A stretch of DNA of 7,884 bases from JANQLU01 sp964434955 (GTDB taxonomy: Bacteria > Planctomycetota > Planctomycetia > Pirellulales > Pirellulaceae): the NCBI GenBank assembly GCA_964434955.1, contig CAYSXI010000220.1, positions 1 through 7,884 of the forward strand. Reading direction: 5' to 3'. Each line of letters opens with the position of its first letter. Within the stretch, counting starts at the first letter, position 1. This document shows, piece by piece, positions 1 through 5,208 of this stretch. A model generated the notes under the pieces. The model did not search any database. It worked only from the letters and a program-made list of their open reading frames with translations, and had not been told where the DNA came from. Both the position numbers and the translations under genes were made by a program.

Positions 1-518
1 CGCACAATCGCACGCCCTAAAGCGACACGTTGGCGTTCACCGCCGGACAACTGATGCGGCTTACGATTGAGTAAGTGACTTATTCCCAATCGATCTGCCG
101 TCGTCGTAACCCGATCGTGAATCTCTCGACGCCTGGCTGCTTTTTCAGCCGCCTGTCGAGGTTGGAACAAACGCGAAACTACACGACTAAGGATTCCTCC
201 ACCAAACCGAAGATACAATCCAAATGACAAATTCCTGTAAACCGACATGTGCGGATACAGGGCATAATTCTGAAACACCATGGCGATGTCACGATCCTTG
301 GGTGCGACCTGGTTTACCACCCGGTCACCAATTCGAATCGTTCCTTCGTCACATTGTTCCAGCCCGGCAATCAGTCGCAGCGTTGTGCTTTTCCCACAAC
401 CACTGGGACCAACCAGCACCAGGAACTCTCGATCGACGATCTCCAAATCTATATTGTCGACAGCAACCGCTGACGGGCTGAACCTTTTGGTAACAGCTTG
501 CAATTCAACACGCGCCAT
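1..518 (-). CDS. Sugar ABC transporter ATP-binding protein, MalK/UgpC type (partial, 3' end cut by window edge)
   Basis: This is the cytoplasmic ATPase that powers a binding-protein-dependent ABC importer, most likely for sugars. The 172 complete visible residues start MARVELQAVTKRF, contain the Walker A motif GPSGCGKST (residues 37-45), the Q-loop Gln83 in MVFQNYALYPHMSV, and the signature LSGGERQRV (157-165). The MalK/UgpC subfamily is suggested by the PKDRDIAMVFQNYALYPHMSV segment. Walker B, the H-loop and the C-terminal regulatory domain would lie beyond base 1. The ATG at 516-518 is preceded by GGAGAG at 527-532 with 8 nt spacing, a good Shine-Dalgarno site. Compared with remembered MalK sequences, the helical region between the Q-loop and the signature (about residues 104-134) is some 20 residues longer and Arg/Ala-rich. 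The frame is open throughout with no sign of disruption. The substrate cannot be told, since no permease or binding protein is in view. Confidence 0.93.
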   Translation of the reverse strand, partial: MARVELQAVTKRFSPSAVAVDNIDLEIVDREFLVLVGPSGCGKSTTLRLIAGLEQCDEGTIRIGDRVVNQVAPKDRDIAMVFQNYALYPHMSVYRNLSFGLYLRFGGGILSRVVSRLFQPRQAAEKAARRREIHDRVTTTADRLGISHLLNRKPHQLSGGERQRVALGRAIV

Positions 519-563
519 GACGATTTCTCTCCACGGTCGTGTCTCATTATTAACAACTGGATT

Positions 564-572
564 CGGTAACCG
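564..572. promoter_or_regulatory. Candidate operator half of a pair: CGGTAACCG (copy 1)
   Basis: CGGT-A-ACCG is a perfect odd palindrome in the leader of the ATPase gene. An identical copy lies at 639-647, next to the candidate -35 box, with centres 75 bp apart. Two identical palindromes flanking a promoter are what a repressor acting by looping or roadblock might use. No regulator gene is in the window. Confidence 0.3.
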
Positions 573-587
573 CGCAAAATCTGCGCG
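571..587. repeat. Inverted repeat CGCGCA-N5-TGCGCG in the ATPase leader
   Basis: Six-base GC-rich arms (571-576 and 582-587) are separated by AAATC. In the RNA this would form a small stable hairpin. No T-run follows on either strand, so a classical intrinsic terminator is unlikely. A very similar element, CCGCGCAA-T-TTGCGCGG, lies at 5101-5117 upstream of the sugar transferase gene. Confidence 0.4.
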
Positions 588-609
588 AGGTCGATCGACC
601 GAATTCGTT

Positions 610-638
610 AAGATACCCCTGTTTTCCGATTGGGTCAA
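610..638 (-). promoter_or_regulatory. Candidate sigma70-like promoter for the ABC ATPase gene
   Basis: On the minus strand, TTGACC (633-638; five of six bases match TTGACA) is followed after exactly 17 bp by TATCTT (610-615; four of six match TATAAT). Transcription would begin near 603, giving an untranslated leader of about 85 nt before the ATG at 518. The palindromes at 564-600 would then lie in the leader, and the one at 638-648 would touch the -35 box. This is a consensus match only. Confidence 0.4.
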
Positions 639-648
639 CGGTAACCGT
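638..648. promoter_or_regulatory. Candidate operator: ACGGTAACCGT (copy 2)
   Basis: This copy of the CGGTAACCG palindrome is extended by one pair to ACGGT-A-ACCGT. It overlaps the last base of the candidate -35 box at 633-638 of the minus-strand promoter, so a bound protein could block RNA polymerase. The role is inferred from position and symmetry only. Confidence 0.3.
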
Positions 649-750
649 GAGGCCCTAAGATGCCAAAAAGGCAAGTTTTCCGGCCCAATCTGGAGTATCA
701 GCTAAAGCGAAAGAAAGGAAGTCCGGATGGGGACCCGTTTCCCGGATCCA

Positions 751-1812
751 CTACCTCACGTAGCGGAAAGTCCCATTGTTTTCGTGGGCAATCTGGCGCA
801 GCAAAGGAGCTCCAACGAAGCTTTTGAAGGCGATTGTGTGGATCGGGCAATGCGTCGTTCGTACATTGTAGCCCTGGCTCAGGGCCTGTTTGTACTTCTC
901 GGCATCAAAATTGGCCTTTCGCAGATACTCCAAAGTCCCATCCCGAAACTCGCCGTCCGACAGCAAGAAAATCGCGTCCGCTTTGACTCGCATTGCGACT
1001 TTCACGGACCCAAGCGGAAACGTGTCCAAGGAAGGCGTGCGTTCCGCCAGCCATTTCAGGACGCGTTCGCGATTTTCCGGGGTCGCCTCAAGACACTGGA
1101 TGTTCTTGCCTCTTTGGCCAAGCATCACATTGGTGTGCGTGTTGTAAAGAATCACCATGAACTTTTGTGAAGGCTGAAGCGAGTTCAATGAGCGAGCAAC
1201 CTCTTTGCATGCCTGGATCCAGCGGATTCCCGACATACTGCCCGAGTTATCAAGCACGTAAACAAAGGTTTGCCCTTTGGCCTTGATTCCGAAAAAGTCG
1301 GCGTTGCCTTCACCGTCGCCCTTCGCCCCGTCACCCGATTGCCCTTCGCCTTTTCCGTCTCCTTTTCCTTTGCCTCCAATCACGGGTTGATGGTCGATCG
1401 TTTCAAAGGCGGCGAGAAAAGCCTGCGGCGACCAAGACTCCACGTAATTTGGATTCAGCGGTGTCTCGATCTTCTCCACCAACTCGGAGCTGGTGCTGGA
1501 AGTCGATGACTCATCGATCTCGGGAGTCAACTCCGATTCAACCGATTCGAATTCCACCCGCAACTCATCGTCGACTTGCGGTTCAAATCCGGTTAAAAAC
1601 TCGACCGATTTGCTGCCCGAAGAAGCCTGAAATCCACTGACTGCCAATACAAGGATTACGGCAATGTGAATCGTCAGGCTGATAATCCAGGGAGGGACGC
1701 TTGATATCAACTCGCGCGCCAGCGAGACGTTTTCGAGATCCGGCAACGGCTCGTCGCTCGTCGGCGATGCATTGCCTGATGGAATGACGTCATTGTCAAC
1801 GAGATTCTGCAT
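751..1812 (-). CDS. Membrane-anchored VWA-domain protein
   Basis: The protein has about 353 residues and one predicted membrane helix near the N-terminus (about 41-61, WIISLTIHIAVILVLAVSGF). A Ser/Glu-rich stretch (83-116) follows, then a linker of Gly, Lys, Asp and Glu (146-170), then a von Willebrand factor A domain. The VWA domain begins at FVYVLDNSGSMS, giving an intact MIDAS metal site DxSxS (Asp188, Ser190, Ser192); Thr264 and the Asp of LLSDGEF (Asp286) are the likely remaining ligands. The domain would lie outside the cytoplasm if the short N-terminus is inside. Such domains bind protein partners through a metal ion; the partner is unknown. I chose the ATG at 1812. A TTG at 1824 gives 357 residues, but neither has a strong Shine-Dalgarno site. 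It is divergent from the secretin-like gene. Similar single-helix VWA proteins occur in planctomycetes, without an assigned role as far as I know. Confidence 0.85.
   Translation of the reverse strand: MQNLVDNDVIPSGNASPTSDEPLPDLENVSLARELISSVPPWIISLTIHIAVILVLAVSGFQASSGSKSVEFLTGFEPQVDDELRVEFESVESELTPEIDESSTSSTSSELVEKIETPLNPNYVESWSPQAFLAAFETIDHQPVIGGKGKGDGKGEGQSGDGAKGDGEGNADFFGIKAKGQTFVYVLDNSGSMSGIRWIQACKEVARSLNSLQPSQKFMVILYNTHTNVMLGQRGKNIQCLEATPENRERVLKWLAERTPSLDTFPLGSVKVAMRVKADAIFLLSDGEFRDGTLEYLRKANFDAEKYKQALSQGYNVRTTHCPIHTIAFKSFVGAPLLRQIAHENNGTFRYVR
1303..1377 (-). repeat. Low-complexity Gly/Lys/Asp/Glu linker coding segment
   Basis: This segment of the VWA gene encodes residues 146-170, an irregular run of GKG, GDG and GEG triplets. 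In DNA it appears as a pyrimidine-rich plus-strand tract. It separates the membrane-proximal part from the VWA domain and is likely a flexible tether. It is a slippage-prone stretch, so length variation between strains would not be surprising. Confidence 0.6.
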
Positions 1813-1901
1813 ATCGTTCAACAATTTCCGTGGGTTCAGCGTTCGCGTAAGTTGCTTGCAAATCGCACCCGTTTCGGGCCCCTTCCGAAATGAGTGTCTG
1901 C

Positions 1902-1930
1902 ATTATTCTCAATTTTACCTGTTCCTACAA
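1902..1930 (-). promoter_or_regulatory. Candidate promoter for the VWA gene
   Basis: On the minus strand, TTGTAG (1925-1930, three of six consensus bases) is followed after 17 bp by AATAAT (1902-1907, five of six). A start near 1895 would give a leader of about 80 nt. A TAAAAT sequence lies between the two boxes, so the precise -10 is uncertain. The -35 is weak. Confidence 0.25.
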
Positions 1931-1978
1931 GGAAAATGGGAGGAATTCCCGGGCGCCGCAAGCTTTCACCGATTCCCC

Positions 1979-2008
1979 TTGCCCCTCACTCAGCAAAACC
2001 CCTATACT
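1979..2008 (+). promoter_or_regulatory. Candidate promoter for the secretin-like gene
   Basis: TTGCCC (1979-1984, four of six consensus bases), an 18 bp spacer and TATACT (2003-2008, five of six) form a sigma70-like promoter. The start site would be near 2015, leaving about 50 nt of leader before the ATG at 2065. If used, it excludes the upstream GTG at 1894 as the start of that gene. Confidence 0.35.
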
Positions 2009-2064
2009 CCCTCGATTTTTTTCGTGATTTCCCCGTTTTCTACCGATCGAAATCGACCCAAACC

Positions 2065-3426
2065 ATGCACTTTGCAACACCTTCATTTCTCATTCGCCCG
2101 CTCGTCCCGACTTCCATCTGCATCACCATCCTTGGGTCGATTGCGGCGGGCGCCTCTTTGGGGCAACAACCGCCGGCAGAAAATCCGAAATCAAAGACGA
2201 AACTCGTCGACCGATCCCAGGAATTGAATTGGGGTGGGAAAAGTCAGAAGCAGGTTGTCAACAAACAGGAGCTTCCGACTCAAAACAATCCGGCCCGAAT
2301 CGACAATCAAGTTGTCCCGGCCAGCTTCCTGCTGCAAGAAGAACAGAACCGTTCCGCCGCGCAAGAAAACAATTCCGCCGCGCAAGAGAACAATTCCGCC
2401 TCCGCAGTTTCCGACGCTCTCAAACGGCTTCCTAATTCCGCCGGCCAAGTTTGGCGCGAGTATGACATCAGCGGATACACGTCCCGAATCACCACCACCC
2501 AGAACCCACAAAAGGCCTTGGTGGATTGGATCTTGCGCGAGACCGGAAGCGATATCTGGTTCGGTGAACCGCTGGGGATTCTCAGTGCAAGCCGAACCAA
2601 GCTTCGCGTTTACCACACGCCCGAGGTTCAATCGGTGGTTCAAAGAATTGTCGACCAGTTGGTTCGCACTCAGGGGCAGGTTCAAATCGTCGGCCTCAAA
2701 GTCGTCACCGTCGCCAATCCTAATTGGCGGACCAAGGCGATGAAGATGCTACAGCCGATCCGAGTCCAGAGCCCCGGTGTCGAAGGCTGGATCGTTTCCA
2801 AAGAAAACGCCGCCGTCCTATTTGGGCAACTCCGAAGTCGAGGGGATTTTCGCACCATCAAAAACGGTGACGTTTCCATCCACGATGGTCAAAAGCTGAC
2901 CGTGTCCCAACTCAAACCCGTCGACTACTTCCAGTCGGTTCAGCTGGTCACCAATCGATACGGTGTCTCTCAATGGCAGCCTGTCAAAAATCGAATTCAA
3001 GAAGGATTCTCTCTGGAGATTGGCGCTTTGACTTCCAGTCGACAAAAGACCATCGAGACCGTTTTGAATTGCCAGGTTGATCAGGTGGAAAAACTTCAGT
3101 CGGTGCGAGTCGACGTTCCCGTCCAGGGCTCCAGTCCTCAATCGGTTCAAGTCCAGGTTCCGCAAATGATCAGTTGGCGTCTTAAAGAGAGATTTCGATG
3201 GTCCAGCGACCAGGTGCTGGTCTTGAGCTGTGGCGTCGTTGCGACTCCCAACCCGGACGGAAATGGCGGCTTGGGGCTCGGCAATCTCCTGAATCAGTCT
3301 CGCGGCAGGGCCGACGCGATCCTGTTTATCGAATACAAAGGTCCGGCCCAGCAGGCTCGAGTTCCGACCGCACAATCGGGAGTCCGATCGGCGGACGGCC
3401 TGCGTCCTGTTGGACCCCGACGATAA
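2065..3426 (+). CDS. Exported secretin-like protein (secretin N-domain resemblance), function unknown
   Basis: The protein has 453 residues. I chose the ATG at 2065 because it opens a signal peptide: MHFATPSFLIRPLVP, then a hydrophobic core ending IAAGASLG, with likely cleavage after Ala30. An in-frame GTG at 1894 would add 57 residues that look non-coding and overlap the candidate promoter. After a Gln/Asn-rich mature N-terminus (35-115) with a short tandem repeat, residues 178-232 (LRVYHTPEVQSVVQRIVDQL onward) resemble the small alpha/beta N-domains of secretins such as GspD and PilQ. Residues 265-395 form a beta-rich region with DVSIHDGQKLTV, also seen in planctomycete secretin-like proteins. 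The usual secretin end motif (VPxLGxIPxLGxLF) is absent, so it is probably not a full outer-membrane channel. Neither pilus nor type II secretion genes are nearby. Exported: fairly sure; secretin relation: moderate. Confidence 0.7.
   Translation: MHFATPSFLIRPLVPTSICITILGSIAAGASLGQQPPAENPKSKTKLVDRSQELNWGGKSQKQVVNKQELPTQNNPARIDNQVVPASFLLQEEQNRSAAQENNSAAQENNSASAVSDALKRLPNSAGQVWREYDISGYTSRITTTQNPQKALVDWILRETGSDIWFGEPLGILSASRTKLRVYHTPEVQSVVQRIVDQLVRTQGQVQIVGLKVVTVANPNWRTKAMKMLQPIRVQSPGVEGWIVSKENAAVLFGQLRSRGDFRTIKNGDVSIHDGQKLTVSQLKPVDYFQSVQLVTNRYGVSQWQPVKNRIQEGFSLEIGALTSSRQKTIETVLNCQVDQVEKLQSVRVDVPVQGSSPQSVQVQVPQMISWRLKERFRWSSDQVLVLSCGVVATPNPDGNGGLGLGNLLNQSRGRADAILFIEYKGPAQQARVPTAQSGVRSADGLRPVGPRR
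2353..2399 (+). repeat. 21-bp in-frame tandem repeat (SAAQENN twice)
   Basis: Two 21-bp units (2353-2373 and 2374-2394) differ at one base (GAA versus GAG) and are followed by the start of a third unit (TCCGC). They encode SAAQENN-SAAQENN-SA at residues 97-112 of the secretin-like protein, in its low-complexity region. The near-identity suggests a recent duplication, and copy number may vary between strains. Confidence 0.85.
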
Positions 3427-3453
3427 TGAAACATCGCCTGACGTTCTCCCCGC

Positions 3454-3482
3454 CCTTGAACAACGCTCGAATTCGTTCAAGG
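3454..3482. repeat. Inverted repeat CCTTGAAC-N13-GTTCAAGG
   Basis: Perfect 8-base arms (3454-3461 and 3475-3482) surround 13 nt that overlap the small palindrome CGAATTCG. The element starts 27 bp after the secretin-like gene's stop and ends 63 bp before the ketosynthase-like gene. It could be a transcript-end hairpin without a U-tract, or an operator for the downstream gene. Confidence 0.45.
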
Positions 3483-3545
3483 CCTCGACGCGTGGAGTGA
3501 TCTTCTTAGAATGAATTTTTCGACCCTGAATACAGAAGCAAGCAA

Positions 3546-4850
3546 ATGGTTTCGTCGACACGTCGCGTTGTAATCACAGGTTTTGGGCTGGTCACGCCTT
3601 TGGGGCAGGACGTTGAGACGTTTTGGGATCGACTGGTTCGCGGCGAAAGCGGGATTCGAACACTCACCCGCGTACCGAATGAACATTTGCCGACGAATGT
3701 TTGCGGTGAAGCGGCCGAGTTCACCGGCGACATCGATCAGTTTGGTCCGATGGAAAAGCTGCAAAAGCGGACCATCAAAAAGGGCTTGAAGCTGATGTGC
3801 CGTGAAATCGAAATGGGTGTCGCGGCTGCTCAGCTGGCGATTCTGCAATCGGGAATCGACCTCGAATCCATCGATTCCACAAGAATCGGAACCATGTTCG
3901 GCTCCGATTACATCATGACGCGCCCCGCCGAATTTTCGCGTGGTGTCCAGAAATGCCTGGACGAAAATGGCCAATTCAATTTTGAAGTTTGGGGAGAACT
4001 TGGACGCCCGCAAGTCGATCCGCTTTGGCTCCTGAAATACTTGCCCAATATGCCGGCCAGTCATGTGGCGATTTACAATGACTTGCGCGGCCCCAGCAAC
4101 AGTGTCACGATGCGTGAGTCGTCATCGAACCTGGCAATCGGCGAAGCCTTGACAACCATCGGTCGCGATTGTGCTGATGTCATGATCGCCGGAGCGACGG
4201 GAACACGCATTCATCCTTTGCGGACTGTCAACACAGCCATGCAGGAAGAACTGGCAGCCCCCAACAGCGAACCCGGCAGCGCTTGCCGACCTTTTGACAA
4301 AGGTCGTACGGGTGTGGTGATTGGCGAAGGCGCCGGTATCGTCATGATGGAAGAGTTGGGATTCGCCCAGTCTCGAGGCGCAACCATTTATGGGGAAGTC
4401 CTCTCCTGTTCTTCCTCAACCGTTGCGGATGTCCATGGAGTGACGGACCCTTACCAGGCATTCAAGAACTGTATCGAAATGGCGCTGCGACAGGCAAACA
4501 TGGAAGCCAACGAGATTGGCCACGTGCACGCCCACGGGATGTCATCACCGCGCGTCGATTCCGCGGAAGCCAAAGCAATCAACGAAGTGTTTGGCAAGGA
4601 AACGCCGGTCCTGGCCGCGAAGAGCCACACCGGAAATATGGGAGCCGGAAGTGGAACCGTGGAAATCGCCGCCAGCCTTTTCGCGATGAAAAACCAGACG
4701 ATGTTCCCCGTCCTGAATTTTGAAAGCCAAGGGGAAGATGCCCCGATCAATCTGAACGGATCGAGTTCCGAACCGGGCCGAAGCTTCATCAATCTCAATA
4801 TCACGCCGCAGGGCCAAGCCAGCGCGGTGATCGTTCGAGCATTCGAGTAG
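3546..4850 (+). CDS. Beta-ketoacyl-ACP synthase (FabF) family protein lacking the catalytic cysteine
   Basis: The 434-residue protein has the thiolase/ketosynthase fold of FabF: N-terminal RRVVITGFGLVTPLG, DVMIAGATGTRIHPL (211-225), CRPFDKGRTGVVIGEGAGI (247-265) and a length typical of the family. FabF normally condenses acyl and malonyl-ACP with a Cys-His-His set. Aligned on AIGEA, the Cys position is Glu191 (MRESSSNLAIGEA). The first His is kept (His330 in HAHGMSSP), as is Lys359 of KSHTGN, but the second His is Asn364. The C-terminal GFGGTN gating loop is replaced by NITPQGQ. So normal condensation is unlikely. Possible roles are a chain-length-factor-like partner, a decarboxylase, or acyl binding. 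AGAAG at 3534-3538 with 7 nt spacing supports the ATG. No ACP, reductase or dehydratase gene is adjacent. Fold assignment is firm; function is open. Confidence 0.9.
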   Translation: MVSSTRRVVITGFGLVTPLGQDVETFWDRLVRGESGIRTLTRVPNEHLPTNVCGEAAEFTGDIDQFGPMEKLQKRTIKKGLKLMCREIEMGVAAAQLAILQSGIDLESIDSTRIGTMFGSDYIMTRPAEFSRGVQKCLDENGQFNFEVWGELGRPQVDPLWLLKYLPNMPASHVAIYNDLRGPSNSVTMRESSSNLAIGEALTTIGRDCADVMIAGATGTRIHPLRTVNTAMQEELAAPNSEPGSACRPFDKGRTGVVIGEGAGIVMMEELGFAQSRGATIYGEVLSCSSSTVADVHGVTDPYQAFKNCIEMALRQANMEANEIGHVHAHGMSSPRVDSAEAKAINEVFGKETPVLAAKSHTGNMGAGSGTVEIAASLFAMKNQTMFPVLNFESQGEDAPINLNGSSSEPGRSFINLNITPQGQASAVIVRAFE

Positions 4851-4872
4851 GCTCTCGCTAAAAACGACCGAC

Positions 4873-4887
4873 CGCCAAGACTTGGCG
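4873..4887. repeat. Palindrome CGCCAAG-A-CTTGGCG after the ketosynthase-like gene
   Basis: Perfect 7-base arms around one base, 22 bp past the stop codon. As RNA it could form a hairpin with a 5-nt loop, extended by three pairs after a bulged C. No T-run follows on the plus strand, so it is at best an atypical terminator; a protein-binding site is equally possible. Confidence 0.4.
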
Positions 4888-4941
4888 TCGTGGAATGGAT
4901 CGAGTTGCGAAACGTACTCGATTCAAGCTTGAATATCCCGA

Positions 4942-4973
4942 ACCTCATTCCGCACCCGGGACCTCATTGCGCA
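4942..4973. repeat. Imperfect direct repeat ACCTCATTCCGCA / ACCTCATTGCGCA
   Basis: Two 13-base copies (4942-4954 and 4961-4973) match at 12 positions and start 19 bp apart, close to two helical turns. They lie in the non-coding gap before the sugar transferase gene. The spacing would suit two proteins binding on one face of the DNA, but nothing else supports this. Confidence 0.35.
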
Positions 4974-5100
4974 ACTCGCCCGCCCGCCCCACGGTGACGG
5001 ACTGGCTTTCCCGTTGCGGACATGGTCCTGCCGGGTCTTCTCCGTTGAATCTGTTCGGTCTGTAACGATCGATTGGACTGGGACAAAGATGCCGCTGTTT

Positions 5101-5117
5101 CCGCGCAATTTGCGCGG
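5101..5117. repeat. 17-bp palindrome CCGCGCAA-T-TTGCGCGG
   Basis: Perfect 8-base arms around a single T, 92 bp before the chosen start of the sugar transferase. It resembles the inverted repeat at 571-587 before the ATPase gene. No T-run follows. It may be an operator or a stable leader hairpin; if the transferase starts at 5089 it would instead lie inside the coding region. Confidence 0.5.
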
Positions 5118-5208
5118 CGGTCGCTTGAAAATCCGCACCTCTCCCAAGCCGGCAAAACCTATCGTTTTCTGCAGCCCCATCACTCAGAATTCGATTGCCA
5201 CGACAGAC

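Larger units (their letters stand above)
519..750. other. Intergenic region between VWA gene and ABC ATPase gene
   Basis: These 232 bp separate two minus-strand genes. I see no convincing gene here; the plus-strand reading frame that spans 280-705 is mostly antisense to the ATPase. The stretch holds a minus-strand promoter candidate (610-638), two copies of the palindrome CGGTAACCG (564-572 and 639-647), the palindrome GGTCGATCGACC (589-600) and a GC-rich inverted repeat (571-587). The promoter suggests that the ATPase gene is transcribed separately from the VWA gene. Confidence 0.7.
4851..5208. other. 358-bp gap between ketosynthase-like and sugar transferase genes
   Basis: I see no convincing gene. 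Minus-strand frames of 63-100 codons here show no domain or plausible start. The gap holds a 15-bp palindrome just after the stop codon (4873-4887), a 13-base direct repeat (4942-4973) and a 17-bp palindrome (5101-5117). The frame of the downstream transferase stays open back to 5014, so part of the gap (from 5089 or 5014) could be coding if an upstream start is used. No clear promoter was found. Confidence 0.6.

Noticed and set aside
661..673. Small hairpin TGCC-AAAAA-GGCA as terminator of the VWA gene
   Set aside because: Only a 4-bp stem with no proper T-run on the minus strand; too weak to call.
280..705. Plus-strand open frame of 141 codons
   Set aside because: Its first half is antisense to the ABC ATPase, whose conserved motifs are read from the minus strand; the translation shows no domain.
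727..1170. Plus-strand open frame of 147 codons
   Set aside because: Antisense to the VWA domain; no recognisable motif.
1894..2064. 57-codon N-terminal extension of the secretin-like gene from a GTG
   Set aside because: It spans the candidate promoter and would bury the signal peptide; the translation looks like non-coding sequence.
2818..3561. Minus-strand open frame of 247 codons
   Set aside because: Antisense to the secretin-like gene and its 3' gap. The plus strand has the signal peptide and domain-like features; the minus translation is low in structure and rich in Arg and Ser.
3477..4064. Minus-strand open frame of 195 codons
   Set aside because: Antisense to the ketosynthase-like gene, whose family motifs are unmistakable on the plus strand.
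4923..5183. Minus-strand small open frame of 86 codons in the gap
   Set aside because: No domain, no ribosome site, and overlapping frames of similar length suggest chance open reading in GC-rich DNA.
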